Source: Ruminococcus sp.
Lineage (GTDB): Bacteria > Bacillota > Clostridia > Oscillospirales > Ruminococcaceae
Direction: 5' to 3'
DNA: 27,156 nucleotides
Assembly: GCA_003446315.1 (NCBI GenBank)
Contig: DMBA01000356.1
Span: 1 to 27,156 of the forward strand
The notes beneath the pieces were generated by a model, which saw only the letters and a program-made list of their open reading frames with translations, searched no databases and was not told the origin of the DNA. Position 1 is the stretch's first letter. Every line of letters begins with the position of its first letter. A program made the translations under genes and the position numbers. Shown one piece after another: positions 1-7,256 of the stretch.

Positions 1-2
1 CT

Positions 3-353
3 GTAAAAACAGCACGCTTTGTATACTACAAATGCGGTACAGTTTTTCATCAGGATATTGTGTTTGCCGGTGATATTTGCAGCATGCCCGCACTCTATGA
101 AACGGATTGCATCGCAGTCGGGGTGTATGCCGGCGATATCCATACCTCGACTCCGGCACGCATTCCCTGTGCGCAATGCATTACGGACGGCGCATCCGTT
201 CATCCGGATCCGCCGCCGGATGTCTACGCACAAATTTTGGAGTATCTTGCCGATATTGAAGCAAACGGTATCATCATCGGGTCGGCTGAATTGCTCACAA
301 ACGGCATTGATCTGTTTATCGCCGGCATCGCCGATGAATGGGAAGGAGTCTGA
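3..353 (+). CDS. Phage-like structural protein, C-terminal part (5' end outside window)
   Basis: The frame is open from the first bases of the window to a TGA at 351-353, so only the C-terminal ~116 residues are visible. A GTG at 60 could serve as a start, but I see no good ribosome binding site before it, and the open frame upstream favours a longer gene cut by the window edge. The visible part has a compact segment VYAGDIHTSTPARIP followed by a proline-rich DPPPDVYAQILEYL helix, a style I associate with C-termini of Firmicutes phage baseplate or tail proteins. The next gene begins three bases after the stop, and an endolysin lies downstream, which supports a phage late-gene setting. The exact function is not recognised. 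Confidence 0.55.
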   Translation, partial: VKTARFVYYKCGTVFHQDIVFAGDICSMPALYETDCIAVGVYAGDIHTSTPARIPCAQCITDGASVHPDPPPDVYAQILEYLADIEANGIIIGSAELLTNGIDLFIAGIADEWEGV

Positions 354-356
354 ATC

Positions 357-983
357 ATGGCAATCGTAAAAACTTATCTGGGCGGCGACATTTCTGCATT
401 GGAATCATTTCTTCATGAAACCGGATTGTTCGCTCATATCACTCGAAGTAATAACGTAATTACATGCAAAAACGAAAATAATGAAACCGTTTTGACTATC
501 TCAAAAGATGAAGCCTATGTGTGGACATTTACCGTTTTATTTTCGGATAACCGGACGTGGGAAAAGTCTTATTCCAATCACGGTCTCAACTATGGTTACA
601 ATTGCGGGAACGGTGCATTCCTCGTTTTGAATTCGGCATCTCTCGATAATCAATATTCCGTTGCAATCACAAGAAACAACAAAAATCAGCTCACTTTTGT
701 GTTCCCGGAATCCTATATTTCCCGCAATCAGGTCTATTGTTTCACGCGAACAGATCCTGCACCGATCAATCATTATCAAGTGCACACTGCCATTTCCGGA
801 CAGACCGTCCTCACGCCGTTTCTGACCAATGCTGCCGACGGCGACGTTTCATTTACGCCGAATGCTTATTATATGATTTTCGGTGCCTATGTCGGGAGAG
901 GATATGCAAAGTTTCTCATGAATGGAAAACGATATCTCACGGACGGGCAATGGGTTCTTCTGGACGAGAGTGCAGCCTCATAA
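357..983 (+). CDS. Hypothetical phage-type structural protein, 208 aa
   Basis: The ATG at 357 is preceded at good spacing by AAGGAG, which lies inside the end of the upstream gene. Only three bases separate the two genes, so they are probably cotranscribed and translationally coupled. The 208-residue product has no signal peptide or membrane segment. It looks beta-rich, with many short strands, Asn/Tyr/Thr-rich loops and few charged helices, as in phage tail-tip, baseplate or receptor-binding accessory proteins. I recognise no named family. The position between another structural-type gene and an endolysin supports a role in the virion tail, but this is inference from context. Confidence 0.6.
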   Translation: MAIVKTYLGGDISALESFLHETGLFAHITRSNNVITCKNENNETVLTISKDEAYVWTFTVLFSDNRTWEKSYSNHGLNYGYNCGNGAFLVLNSASLDNQYSVAITRNNKNQLTFVFPESYISRNQVYCFTRTDPAPINHYQVHTAISGQTVLTPFLTNAADGDVSFTPNAYYMIFGAYVGRGYAKFLMNGKRYLTDGQWVLLDESAAS

Positions 984-1068
984 TCCGCGTATTTTCGTGA
1001 TTCTTTTGCCATGATCCATTTACATTCTGTCATCATCCGATCGCACCAAACAGGTTTTCACTGTCACC

Positions 1069-1097
1069 TTTCAAATAGGATCTGCATATCTTATAAT
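1069..1097 (+). promoter_or_regulatory. Possible promoter for the endolysin gene
   Basis: A consensus TATAAT at 1092-1097 lies about 60 bases before the endolysin start. The best -35 at 17-base spacing is TTTCAA (1069-1074), which is poor. The 163-base gap between the structural gene and the endolysin holds no other gene that I can see; in particular no holin is encoded there. Confidence 0.35.
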
Positions 1098-1155
1098 AAC
1101 GTGCATTCTGTTTCTGTGACATGCGCTCCGCCATATTTGCGAAAGGATGATGACA

Positions 1156-1866
1156 ATGTTTCATGCCAGACTCTCCCCGCCCGAAGCCGGTAACAAATAT
1201 TATATCCGGAAGGACTCCGGCGGTTGGTCGCCGTGTATTCCCGGAAAGCCACTCGATCCCGATTTGAACGTGCTTGCAAACTGCGTCGGATATGCCGTCG
1301 GACGGTTCAACGAGATCGGCGGATACGGCGCTTGTAAGTATCTCGGCAGCCGAAATGCTGAGAATTTCCTTTATTTTTCACGCTCTCAAGGTCTTTCTGT
1401 TCTGCAATATCCCGTTCTCGGCGGCTGTATGGTCTGGTCAAAGGGGCTTTCCGGCTCCTCTGCTGACGGCGCGGGTCATGTTGCCATCGTCGAACAGATC
1501 AACCCGGACGGCAGCATTATCACCAGTGAATCAGGCTATGGCTATAAGGCTTTTTACACCACCAAACGTAGCGGCGCAAATTGGGGGGAAAATGCACCAT
1601 ATACCTTCCTCGGCTGCATCGTTAATCCCGCTGTCAGCAATGCCGATTCCATGCCGTCCGGTGTGATCCGGAAAGGCGACACCGGTGCGGCTGTCATCTG
1701 GCTGCAATCTATGCTGTCTTCGCATGGGTATATGCGTGAATCTGAGATCGACGGCGATTTCGGGAAGATCACGCTCGGCGGTCTGCTCGCTTTTCAATTT
1801 GAGCAAAAACTACAGGTTGACGGCGTTTGCGGGCCTGCGACAAAAGCAGCTCTGACCGCATCATAA
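1156..1866 (+). CDS. CHAP-domain endolysin with C-terminal peptidoglycan-binding domain
   Basis: This is a cell-wall hydrolase (amidase or endopeptidase type) that would cleave host peptidoglycan at lysis. The N-terminal ~155 residues match a CHAP domain: the nucleophile is Cys43 in NCVGYA, the catalytic His is His108 in GHVAIV, and a likely third residue lies in ITSESGYGY. Residues ~170-236 match a PG_binding_1 domain (RKGDTGAAVIWLQ, then DGDFGKIT and VDGVCGPATKAAL). ATGs occur at 1147, 1150 and 1156. The AAAGG at 1142-1146 abuts the first two but sits nine bases before 1156, so I chose 1156 (236 aa). There is no signal peptide, as expected for an enzyme released by a holin, yet no holin is visible nearby. 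The gene ends just before a strong terminator. Confidence 0.88.
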   Translation: MFHARLSPPEAGNKYYIRKDSGGWSPCIPGKPLDPDLNVLANCVGYAVGRFNEIGGYGACKYLGSRNAENFLYFSRSQGLSVLQYPVLGGCMVWSKGLSGSSADGAGHVAIVEQINPDGSIITSESGYGYKAFYTTKRSGANWGENAPYTFLGCIVNPAVSNADSMPSGVIRKGDTGAAVIWLQSMLSSHGYMRESEIDGDFGKITLGGLLAFQFEQKLQVDGVCGPATKAALTAS

Positions 1867-1875
1867 TATGAACAA

Positions 1876-1910
1876 CGGGAGAAAACCATGATCGGCTTTC
1901 TCCCGTTTTT
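1876..1910 (+). terminator. Rho-independent terminator after the endolysin
   Basis: A nine-pair perfect stem, CGGGAGAAA (1876-1884) with TTTCTCCCG (1897-1905), is followed directly by a T-rich tail. It lies ten bases after the endolysin stop and closes the phage-like module before the convergent prs gene. Confidence 0.85.
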
Positions 1911-1923
1911 GTTTTTTCATTGT

Positions 1924-3075
1924 TTATTTTGCAGAACGCTGTTTTTCAAGCAAAGCCTGAATTCTGTCATGCGGATTTATGACCGTTGTAATCGAAACAT
2001 CGTGGTTGATCGCTGCAATGAAATATGCTGCATACTTGGAGACATCGACTTCATGGAACCATTCGCGCTCCAGCAATTCCGGCTTACGATAAGTCAGGTT
2101 TGTGCCGAATACTGCATCCAGCATGCCGATCTTATAGGCTTCATCAAACTGCTCCAGACCATGTGTGAACAGTCCGAAGGTTGCATATGCGATGCAGCGT
2201 GCTGCGCCGCGCTCTTTCAGATTCTTTGCAAGATCCAGCATTGAGCCGCCCGATGCAATGATATCATCTGCGACAAAAACCGTCTTTCCTTCCACCGGGT
2301 TGCCAAGGTATTCATGTGCGACGATCGGGTTTTTGCCTTCCACGACCCTCGAATAATCTCTGCGCTTATAGAACATGCCGAGGTTGACACCAAGCATTGT
2401 TGCATAGTACATATTCCGGTTCAGTGCGCCTTCATCCGGGCTGATGACCATGAACTTTTCCGGAGACATATCCAGATCCGGGAAGGTGCGCAGCATCTTT
2501 TTCAGCACCTGATAAGACGGGATCACGTTGTCAATGCCCATCAGCGGAACGGCATTGTTGACACGCGGATCATGCGCGTCAAAGGTCACGATATTATCGA
2601 CACCCATTGCCTGAAGCTCCTGAAGTGCACATGCACAGTCCAGCGATTCGCGGTAATTTCTGCGGTGCTGTCTGCCGCCGTAAAGCAGTGGCATAATGAT
2701 ATTAAGGCGGTGTGCCTTGCCGGATGCTGCCTGAATGATACGTTTCAGATCCTGATAGTGATCATCCGGAGACATGCAGTTGACTTTGTCAAACATCTTG
2801 TATGTGCAGCTATAATTGCCGACATCAATGACAATGTACAGATCCAGTCCGCGAACAGTCGATTTGATCAAGCCTTTTCCGTCACCGGATGCGAAGCGCG
2901 GGCATTCGCATTCGATCAGATAGCTCTTATCCGGAAAGCCGTTCTCATTTGCCCACGCAACAAGATAGCTGTCGATCTTCGCGGCGAGCTGTTCTGCGCC
3001 TGCCATCGCAATAATGCCGATGGGGGCAACACTTTTGTGGTTGTGATACAGTTCATCTGTAGCAGCAGCGGTCAT
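1924..3075 (-). CDS. prs: Ribose-phosphate pyrophosphokinase (PRPP synthase), long divergent form
   Basis: The enzyme makes PRPP from ribose 5-phosphate and ATP for nucleotide, His and Trp synthesis in the cytosol. The 383-residue product carries recognisable PRPP-synthase landmarks: PLLYGGRQHRR (129-139, ATP region), FDAHDPR (165-171, with the catalytic-type His168), VISPDEGALNR (210-220), the flexible basic loop YKRRDYSRVV (236-245) and the PRPP loop VADDIIASGGS (268-278). The classical loop reads DDxxDTGGT, so Asp to Ala and Thr to Ser changes mark it as the long clostridial class rather than the ~315-residue Bacillus type. I chose the ATG at 3075 because GGAAAGGAAG precedes it at proper spacing; an in-frame ATG at 3132 would run through that site. 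It lies 71 bases downstream of ppa on the same strand. Confidence 0.88.
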   Translation of the reverse strand: MTAAATDELYHNHKSVAPIGIIAMAGAEQLAAKIDSYLVAWANENGFPDKSYLIECECPRFASGDGKGLIKSTVRGLDLYIVIDVGNYSCTYKMFDKVNCMSPDDHYQDLKRIIQAASGKAHRLNIIMPLLYGGRQHRRNYRESLDCACALQELQAMGVDNIVTFDAHDPRVNNAVPLMGIDNVIPSYQVLKKMLRTFPDLDMSPEKFMVISPDEGALNRNMYYATMLGVNLGMFYKRRDYSRVVEGKNPIVAHEYLGNPVEGKTVFVADDIIASGGSMLDLAKNLKERGAARCIAYATFGLFTHGLEQFDEAYKIGMLDAVFGTNLTYRKPELLEREWFHEVDVSKYAAYFIAAINHDVSITTVINPHDRIQALLEKQRSAK

Positions 3076-3109
3076 AATCAGGTACTTCCTTTCCCATTCC
3101 ATTATTTTA

Positions 3110-3134
3110 CAGTGCATCTTCCTTTGGTGCACTG
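3110..3134 (-). other. Intercistronic hairpin between ppa and prs
   Basis: CAGTGCA (3110-3116) and TGCACTG (3128-3134) form a perfect seven-pair stem with an 11-base loop. It lies between the ppa stop and the prs ribosome binding site. No T-run follows in the direction of transcription, so it is more likely an mRNA processing or stabilising element than a terminator. Confidence 0.45.
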
Positions 3135-3146
3135 TTCGGCCCTTAC

Positions 3147-3677
3147 TTATTTGCAGAAGCTATCAATATAGCGGTCGATGTCGTCCCGGATAATCTCACG
3201 GGCGGCATCTGCATTCCCGAATTCATCCACAGCCGTCGATTTCTGCTCCAGTTCCTTATATACAGAGAAGAAATGGATCATTTCCTGCACGATGTGCGGC
3301 GGCAGATCGGCAATATCGGTATAACTATTATAATTTGGGTCATCAAACGGAATTGCAATGATCTTGTCATCGCGGTGCCCCTGATCCATCATGCGAATGA
3401 CGCCGATCGGATAACATCGAACCAGCGTCATCGGAAAGAGCGTTTCGGAGCAGAGCACCAGAACATCCAACGGGTCGTTGTCATCGGCGTATGTACGCGG
3501 GATCAAGCCGTAATTGGCAGGATAATGCGTTGAGGTATACAAAATGCGATCCAGTTTTATCAGACCGGTCTCTTTATCAAGCTCATATTTATTTTTGCTG
3601 CCCTTCGGGATCTCGATCACCGCAATAAAATCATCCGGTGTGATCCGTTTCGGGTTAATATTATGCCAGATATTCAT
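3147..3677 (-). CDS. ppa: Inorganic pyrophosphatase (family I, soluble)
   Basis: The enzyme hydrolyses cytosolic pyrophosphate to two phosphates and pulls biosynthetic reactions forward. The 176-residue product has the family I signature [10 protein letters not shown] in its first half, a basic/acidic active-site stretch near the N terminus ([19 protein letters not shown]) and [12 protein letters not shown] before the signature. Length is normal for bacterial family I enzymes. I chose the ATG at 3677 because GAAAGGTGG lies seven bases upstream; an earlier in-frame ATG at 3707 lacks a site. It is the first gene of a probable ppa-prs unit. The pairing is sensible, because phosphoribosyl transfers that use PRPP release pyrophosphate. 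Confidence 0.93.
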   Translation of the reverse strand: MNIWHNINPKRITPDDFIAVIEIPKGSKNKYELDKETGLIKLDRILYTSTHYPANYGLIPRTYADDNDPLDVLVLCSETLFPMTLVRCYPIGVIRMMDQGHRDDKIIAIPFDDPNYNSYTDIADLPPHIVQEMIHFFSVYKELEQKSTAVDEFGNADAAREIIRDDIDRYIDSFCK

Positions 3678-3725
3678 CACACAGCCACCTTTCGTATGTG
3701 ATTCCAAACGGGTTTCTGCACATTC

Positions 3726-3754
3726 AGTATAACATAAATCGTCACGAAAGTCAA
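3726..3754 (-). promoter_or_regulatory. Sigma-A promoter of ppa-prs
   Basis: On the minus strand TTGACT (3754-3749) and TATACT (3731-3726) are separated by 17 bases, about 50 bases upstream of the chosen ppa start. Each hexamer has five of six consensus bases. Confidence 0.75.
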
Positions 3755-3941
3755 TCAGGATTGATATTTTTGTGATTTTGCATGAATTCCATACACAGTT
3801 AGCGAAACCTTATCAGGGCACGCCGGAAAACAGGTGCAAAAGAAGCCAAAAAGCGGTGCATATTGGCAGGATTTCAGGTTATTTTAAGTTTTTATTTTTA
3901 TAATAAAATACAGGGGTTGTCATGCGATAATGCATGCGGAC

Positions 3942-4015
3942 TGTGCATCCGGTATCAGCCGCCGCCGGAGAGGGTGAATGGCAGCGGCTGCCTCTCATAC
4001 CATATCGGATGCACA
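3942..4015. repeat. Nested inverted repeat upstream of the CotH gene promoter
   Basis: TGTGCATCCG (3942-3951) is perfectly complementary to CGGATGCACA (4006-4015). Inside it, GGTAT (3951-3955) pairs ATACC (3997-4001), sharing G3951. Two alternative inner stems then compete: GAGAGG (3968-3973) with CCTCTC (3991-3996), or CAGCCGC (3956-3962) with GCGGCTG (3984-3990). It ends 14 bases before the -35 box of the CotH gene. The rest of the 457-base gap between ppa and the CotH gene holds AT-rich sequence and the two divergent promoters, with no gene that I can see. Confidence 0.6.
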
Positions 4016-4028
4016 TATGCTGCATCGC

Positions 4029-4057
4029 TTGACAATTATTGTCGCTTATGATACAAT
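4029..4057 (+). promoter_or_regulatory. Sigma-A promoter of the CotH/dockerin gene
   Basis: A perfect TTGACA (4029-4034), a 17-base spacer and TACAAT (4052-4057) lie about 78 bases before the start codon. This implies strong basal transcription, possibly modulated by the large inverted repeat just upstream. Confidence 0.8.
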
Positions 4058-4134
4058 AATGTCAAACACATGATATTCCTGAAAAAAGAAAGAACCGACG
4101 ACATCTGAATCTTACAGAACAAAGGGGTTATGTT

Positions 4135-6900
4135 ATGAAAACCGGAAATATGATTCGTTTTTGTGCGGTCGGATGCTCCGCACTCATTTCGCTTTCTGCT
4201 GTCCCGCTTCCTGCGGTGCATGCAGCAGAATCCATTGTCGTGAACGAAGTTTGCACCAAAAACAGCACCGTTCCTGCGCCGGACGGTCAGTTTTATGACT
4301 ATGTGGAACTGTATAATCCGGGGAATACCGATATTTCCGCGGCAGGTTTCGGTCTGACCGATGACGCTGCGGCCCCGATGCGCTATGTCCTTCCGGCAGA
4401 TGCAGTCATCCCCGCAAAAGGCTATTATGTCATTTATTGCGGTATCTCTGAAACCAGCGGCATCGGCGGCGCTGTCTTCGGTCTTGCAAAAGGCGGCGAA
4501 TCGCTGCTGCTCTCCGATGCGTCCGGCAATCCCGTCGAAACGATCGAAGTGCCCGCACTCAACGATAACACCGCATACGGCAGAATTCCGGACGGCAGCA
4601 GTCAGTTCGGCGTGTTATCCCGCCTGACTCCCGGCAGTTCGAATCCGACGGATACCACAATCAAATTGGCTGTCGAAGCGCCTCAGTTCTCGCAGGAAAG
4701 CGGCTTTTATTCCAATGGCTTCAATCTCACCATCTCTGCACCGCAGGGCTGCACCGTCTATTATACCACGGACGGCAGCGACCCCACCACACAGTCCGAA
4801 CGTGCTGACGGTGCGATCTCTGTCTATGATAAATCCTCTGAGCCGAATGTCTATGCCGCAAAAACCGATATCGCTGACGGCTATACTGCCCCTGCGGAAC
4901 CGGTCGATAAGGCGATGATCGTGCGTGCAATTGCTGTAGATGCAAACGGCAATCAAAGCGATATCATCACAAAATCGTACTTTATCGGTTATTCGCAATC
5001 CGATTTTGAGATGAATATGCGCGTCATCTCCCTCGTGACCGATCCCAATAATCTCTTTGATTACGATACCGGTATCTATGTCAAGGGCAAGATCTATGAC
5101 CAGAGTCAGGGCAATCCGATGCAGTCATGGGCACATCCGGCAAATTATACCCAATCCGGCAAAGAGTGGGAACGTCCTGCCAATATCACCGTTTTTGAGA
5201 ACGGTACGGCAACCTATAACGCAAACTGCGGCATCCGCATGCACGGCGCTGCGACCCGTTCCGCTGCGCAAAAGAGCTTCAATCTCTATGCAAGAACCGA
5301 TTACGGCACTCCGAAACTGGATTACGATTTCTTTGACGGTCAGCTCACCAACCATAAGGGCGAGGTCATCGACTCCTTCGATAAGCTGACGCTCCGCAAC
5401 GGCGGTAATGACGAGAAAACCAAGATCCGCGACCGTCTCAATCAGGAAATGGTCGGCGACCGCGATTACGGTACACAGGCACAGACCGAATGCGTCGTTT
5501 TTGTGGACGGCGAATTCTGGGGCACCTATAATATCGTTGAAAAAATCGGAAAAGATTATATCTCCGATCATTTCAAGGTCAAGGCAAGCAGTGTCTGCAT
5601 GATTAAGACCGATGAGCTTGCTGACGGCAGTGAGCAGGGGCTGGCAGACTATAATGATCTGAAAAGTCTCGTCAATTCCGTCAATTATCAGGATGCCGGT
5701 ACATATGCACAGCTCGCTGAGCGCATCGACATGAAGAGCTTTGCGGACTATATGGCAACAGAATTGATCGTCGGCAATTCCGATTTCGGTGACAATAACT
5801 ACGCACTCTGGAAAACAGAGGTCGTGGATGAATCCAAGAAATACGGCGACGGCAAATGGCGTTTTATCCTCTTTGATACGGAGTACGGTCAGGGACTTTA
5901 TAACCAGAGCAATGCCAATACAAACGCCATCCAGACGCTGCAAATGAAGAATTCATGGCTCAAAACACTCCTGTTCGGCTTGCTCGACGGCTCTCCGGAA
6001 TTCCGTCAGATGTTCACAAGAGCCTATTTTGACCAGTGCAATGAGAATTTCCAGCCGGATAAAGTCGTGGCACGCCTGAATCAGTTGGAGCAGCTTTATC
6101 AGCCTTCTATGCTCGAAAGCTATACCCGCTTCTCATGGGGCAGCGACGGCGGCGGATGGAACTTCGGCGACTGGGGCGACTGGCAGATGCCCGGCGGCGG
6201 TGACTGGCAGATACCCGGTCAGCCGCAGAACCCGCAGGATCCCCAGAACCCGCAAAACCCCCAGAATCCCCAGAATCCCACAACACAGGATCCTTCCGAG
6301 AAGTTCCGCAGTGCGGTCGATGTGATCCGTACATTCTGGAACAGCAGAGCTTCCGCTTGTGAGCAGCAGCTCCTGAATAAGCTCGGCAATACAATGGGCA
6401 CCGAAACCTGCACCGTTACCGTTCAGAATAACGCTGCACAGGGAAAAGTCAAGTTCAATACCCTCAAGCTGACATGCGAAAACGGCGCATGGAACGGCAC
6501 ATATCCCAAAAACTGCATCCTGACACTCGAAGCAAAGCCCAAGGATGGCTACCACTTCGTGAAATGGAACGTCAGCGGTGCTTCCTTCGAAAGCGGCAGC
6601 CTGACCACCGATACTGCGGAGATTAAGGCTTCCGGCAATGCCGTCACGATCGAAGCCGTTTATGAAGCCGGTGATGCACCTTCTAATCCGCCGACCTACG
6701 CTGTAACCATGCTTGGCGATGTCAACTGCGATGATTCGGTTGACGTTTCAGATGCCGTCCTGCTGGCAAGATTCCTTGCAGAAGATTCCACAGCGATCAT
6801 TTCTGAAACCGGTTTCCTGAATGCTGATATCAATCAGAACGGAACGCAGGATACCGGCGACATCCAGAAGATCCTGCGCGTGATTGCAATGCTGGAGTAA
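4135..6900 (+). CDS. Secreted multidomain CotH-kinase-type protein with C-terminal type I dockerin
   Basis: A large exported protein, probably docked to a cellulosome-like complex. Signal peptide 1-31 ends at AVHAA. Residues ~33-165 resemble a lamin-tail domain (VNEVCTKNS, YDYVELYNPGN). Residues ~183-280 hold a chitobiase/HYR-like beta domain (VYYTTDGSDPTT). Residues ~290-655 match CotH: GIRMHGAATRSAAQKSFNLY, FDKLTLRNGGND, FVDGEFWGTYNIVEKI and FILFDTEYG. Then come a Gly/Trp-rich stretch (~667-695), a Pro-Gln-Asn linker (697-714), an InlB-like repeat (~757-850, DGYHFVKWNV) and a dockerin (860-921) with two calcium-binding segments starting DVNCDDSVDVSDAV and DINQNGTQDTGD. Known CotH proteins are atypical protein kinases, and CotH-dockerin fusions occur in ruminococci; whether this one phosphorylates anything is unknown. 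It is monocistronic, with its own promoter and terminator. Confidence 0.9.
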   Translation: MKTGNMIRFCAVGCSALISLSAVPLPAVHAAESIVVNEVCTKNSTVPAPDGQFYDYVELYNPGNTDISAAGFGLTDDAAAPMRYVLPADAVIPAKGYYVIYCGISETSGIGGAVFGLAKGGESLLLSDASGNPVETIEVPALNDNTAYGRIPDGSSQFGVLSRLTPGSSNPTDTTIKLAVEAPQFSQESGFYSNGFNLTISAPQGCTVYYTTDGSDPTTQSERADGAISVYDKSSEPNVYAAKTDIADGYTAPAEPVDKAMIVRAIAVDANGNQSDIITKSYFIGYSQSDFEMNMRVISLVTDPNNLFDYDTGIYVKGKIYDQSQGNPMQSWAHPANYTQSGKEWERPANITVFENGTATYNANCGIRMHGAATRSAAQKSFNLYARTDYGTPKLDYDFFDGQLTNHKGEVIDSFDKLTLRNGGNDEKTKIRDRLNQEMVGDRDYGTQAQTECVVFVDGEFWGTYNIVEKIGKDYISDHFKVKASSVCMIKTDELADGSEQGLADYNDLKSLVNSVNYQDAGTYAQLAERIDMKSFADYMATELIVGNSDFGDNNYALWKTEVVDESKKYGDGKWRFILFDTEYGQGLYNQSNANTNAIQTLQMKNSWLKTLLFGLLDGSPEFRQMFTRAYFDQCNENFQPDKVVARLNQLEQLYQPSMLESYTRFSWGSDGGGWNFGDWGDWQMPGGGDWQIPGQPQNPQDPQNPQNPQNPQNPTTQDPSEKFRSAVDVIRTFWNSRASACEQQLLNKLGNTMGTETCTVTVQNNAAQGKVKFNTLKLTCENGAWNGTYPKNCILTLEAKPKDGYHFVKWNVSGASFESGSLTTDTAEIKASGNAVTIEAVYEAGDAPSNPPTYAVTMLGDVNCDDSVDVSDAVLLARFLAEDSTAIISETGFLNADINQNGTQDTGDIQKILRVIAMLE
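6223..6276 (+). repeat. Short tandem Pro-Gln-Asn coding repeat (interdomain linker)
   Basis: Six copies of a degenerate nine-base unit encode PQN or PQD triplets between the CotH region and the C-terminal modules. Both linker length and sequence could vary between strains by replication slippage. Confidence 0.7.
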
Positions 6901-6918
6901 TGGATTGTTTCCATATAG

Positions 6919-6966
6919 ACAGCCCCGAAGCCTTTCTGAGAGCGCTTCGGGGCTGTTGCTGTTTTT
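6919..6966 (+). terminator. Rho-independent terminator of the CotH/dockerin gene
   Basis: A perfect 13-pair stem (6919-6931 with 6944-6956, arms ACAGCCCCGAAGC and GCTTCGGGGCTGT) is followed by a T-rich tail. The convergent barstar gene ends at 6985; for that strand the stem has no good T-run. Confidence 0.9.
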
Positions 6967-6984
6967 GATTTTGCGCGTCTGCAA

Positions 6985-7254
6985 TTAGAGCATATTGATA
7001 ATCAGACGCTCCGGATTCTCTCGCTCTGCATGCGCCATCGCACTGAGCGCTGCTCTGCCGTAACTGCCCAGATTGTGGATCAGGCTCTCTGCATGCATCA
7101 GGTTGATCGTTGTCTTTTGCGGCAGCGATGTCAGACAGTCATGCAGTGCATCCAGATTTTCGCCGTAAAAACCGGGTAAATGGAGCTGCGAAGAAAATGC
7201 ACGGTGAAAACTGTCATGATCGCGGATCAGACTGCAATCTATCGTTACTGTCAT
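6985..7254 (-). CDS. Barstar-family ribonuclease inhibitor
   Basis: A small cytosolic protein expected to bind and block the partner barnase encoded just upstream. Its 89 residues match barstar in length and in the inhibitory helix and loop, LPGFYGENLDALHDCLTS. Tyr30, Asp35, Asp39 and Cys40 fall at the same positions as in Bacillus barstar; Tyr29 is replaced by Phe and Trp38 by His. The start is two bases after the barnase stop, and its ribosome binding site GGGGAGGAAT lies inside the barnase 3' end. Inhibitor translation is therefore probably coupled to toxin translation. This is the classical way to protect the producer from enzyme that fails to be exported. Confidence 0.92.
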   Translation of the reverse strand: MTVTIDCSLIRDHDSFHRAFSSQLHLPGFYGENLDALHDCLTSLPQKTTINLMHAESLIHNLGSYGRAALSAMAHAERENPERLIINML

Positions 7255-7256
7255 GG

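Noticed and set aside
19..369. Open frame of 116 codons at the left edge
   Set aside because: It overlaps the real phage-like frame in another phase and has basic, low-complexity shadow composition and no ribosome binding site.
2314..3171. Long rightward open frame of 285 codons opposite prs
   Set aside because: It is the antisense shadow of prs, rich in His, Cys, Ile and Arg, with no ribosome binding site or family resemblance.
6223..6276. Possible CRISPR or non-coding tandem repeat
   Set aside because: The nine-base units are in frame and encode a Pro-Gln-Asn linker inside a continuous protein; no spacers are present.
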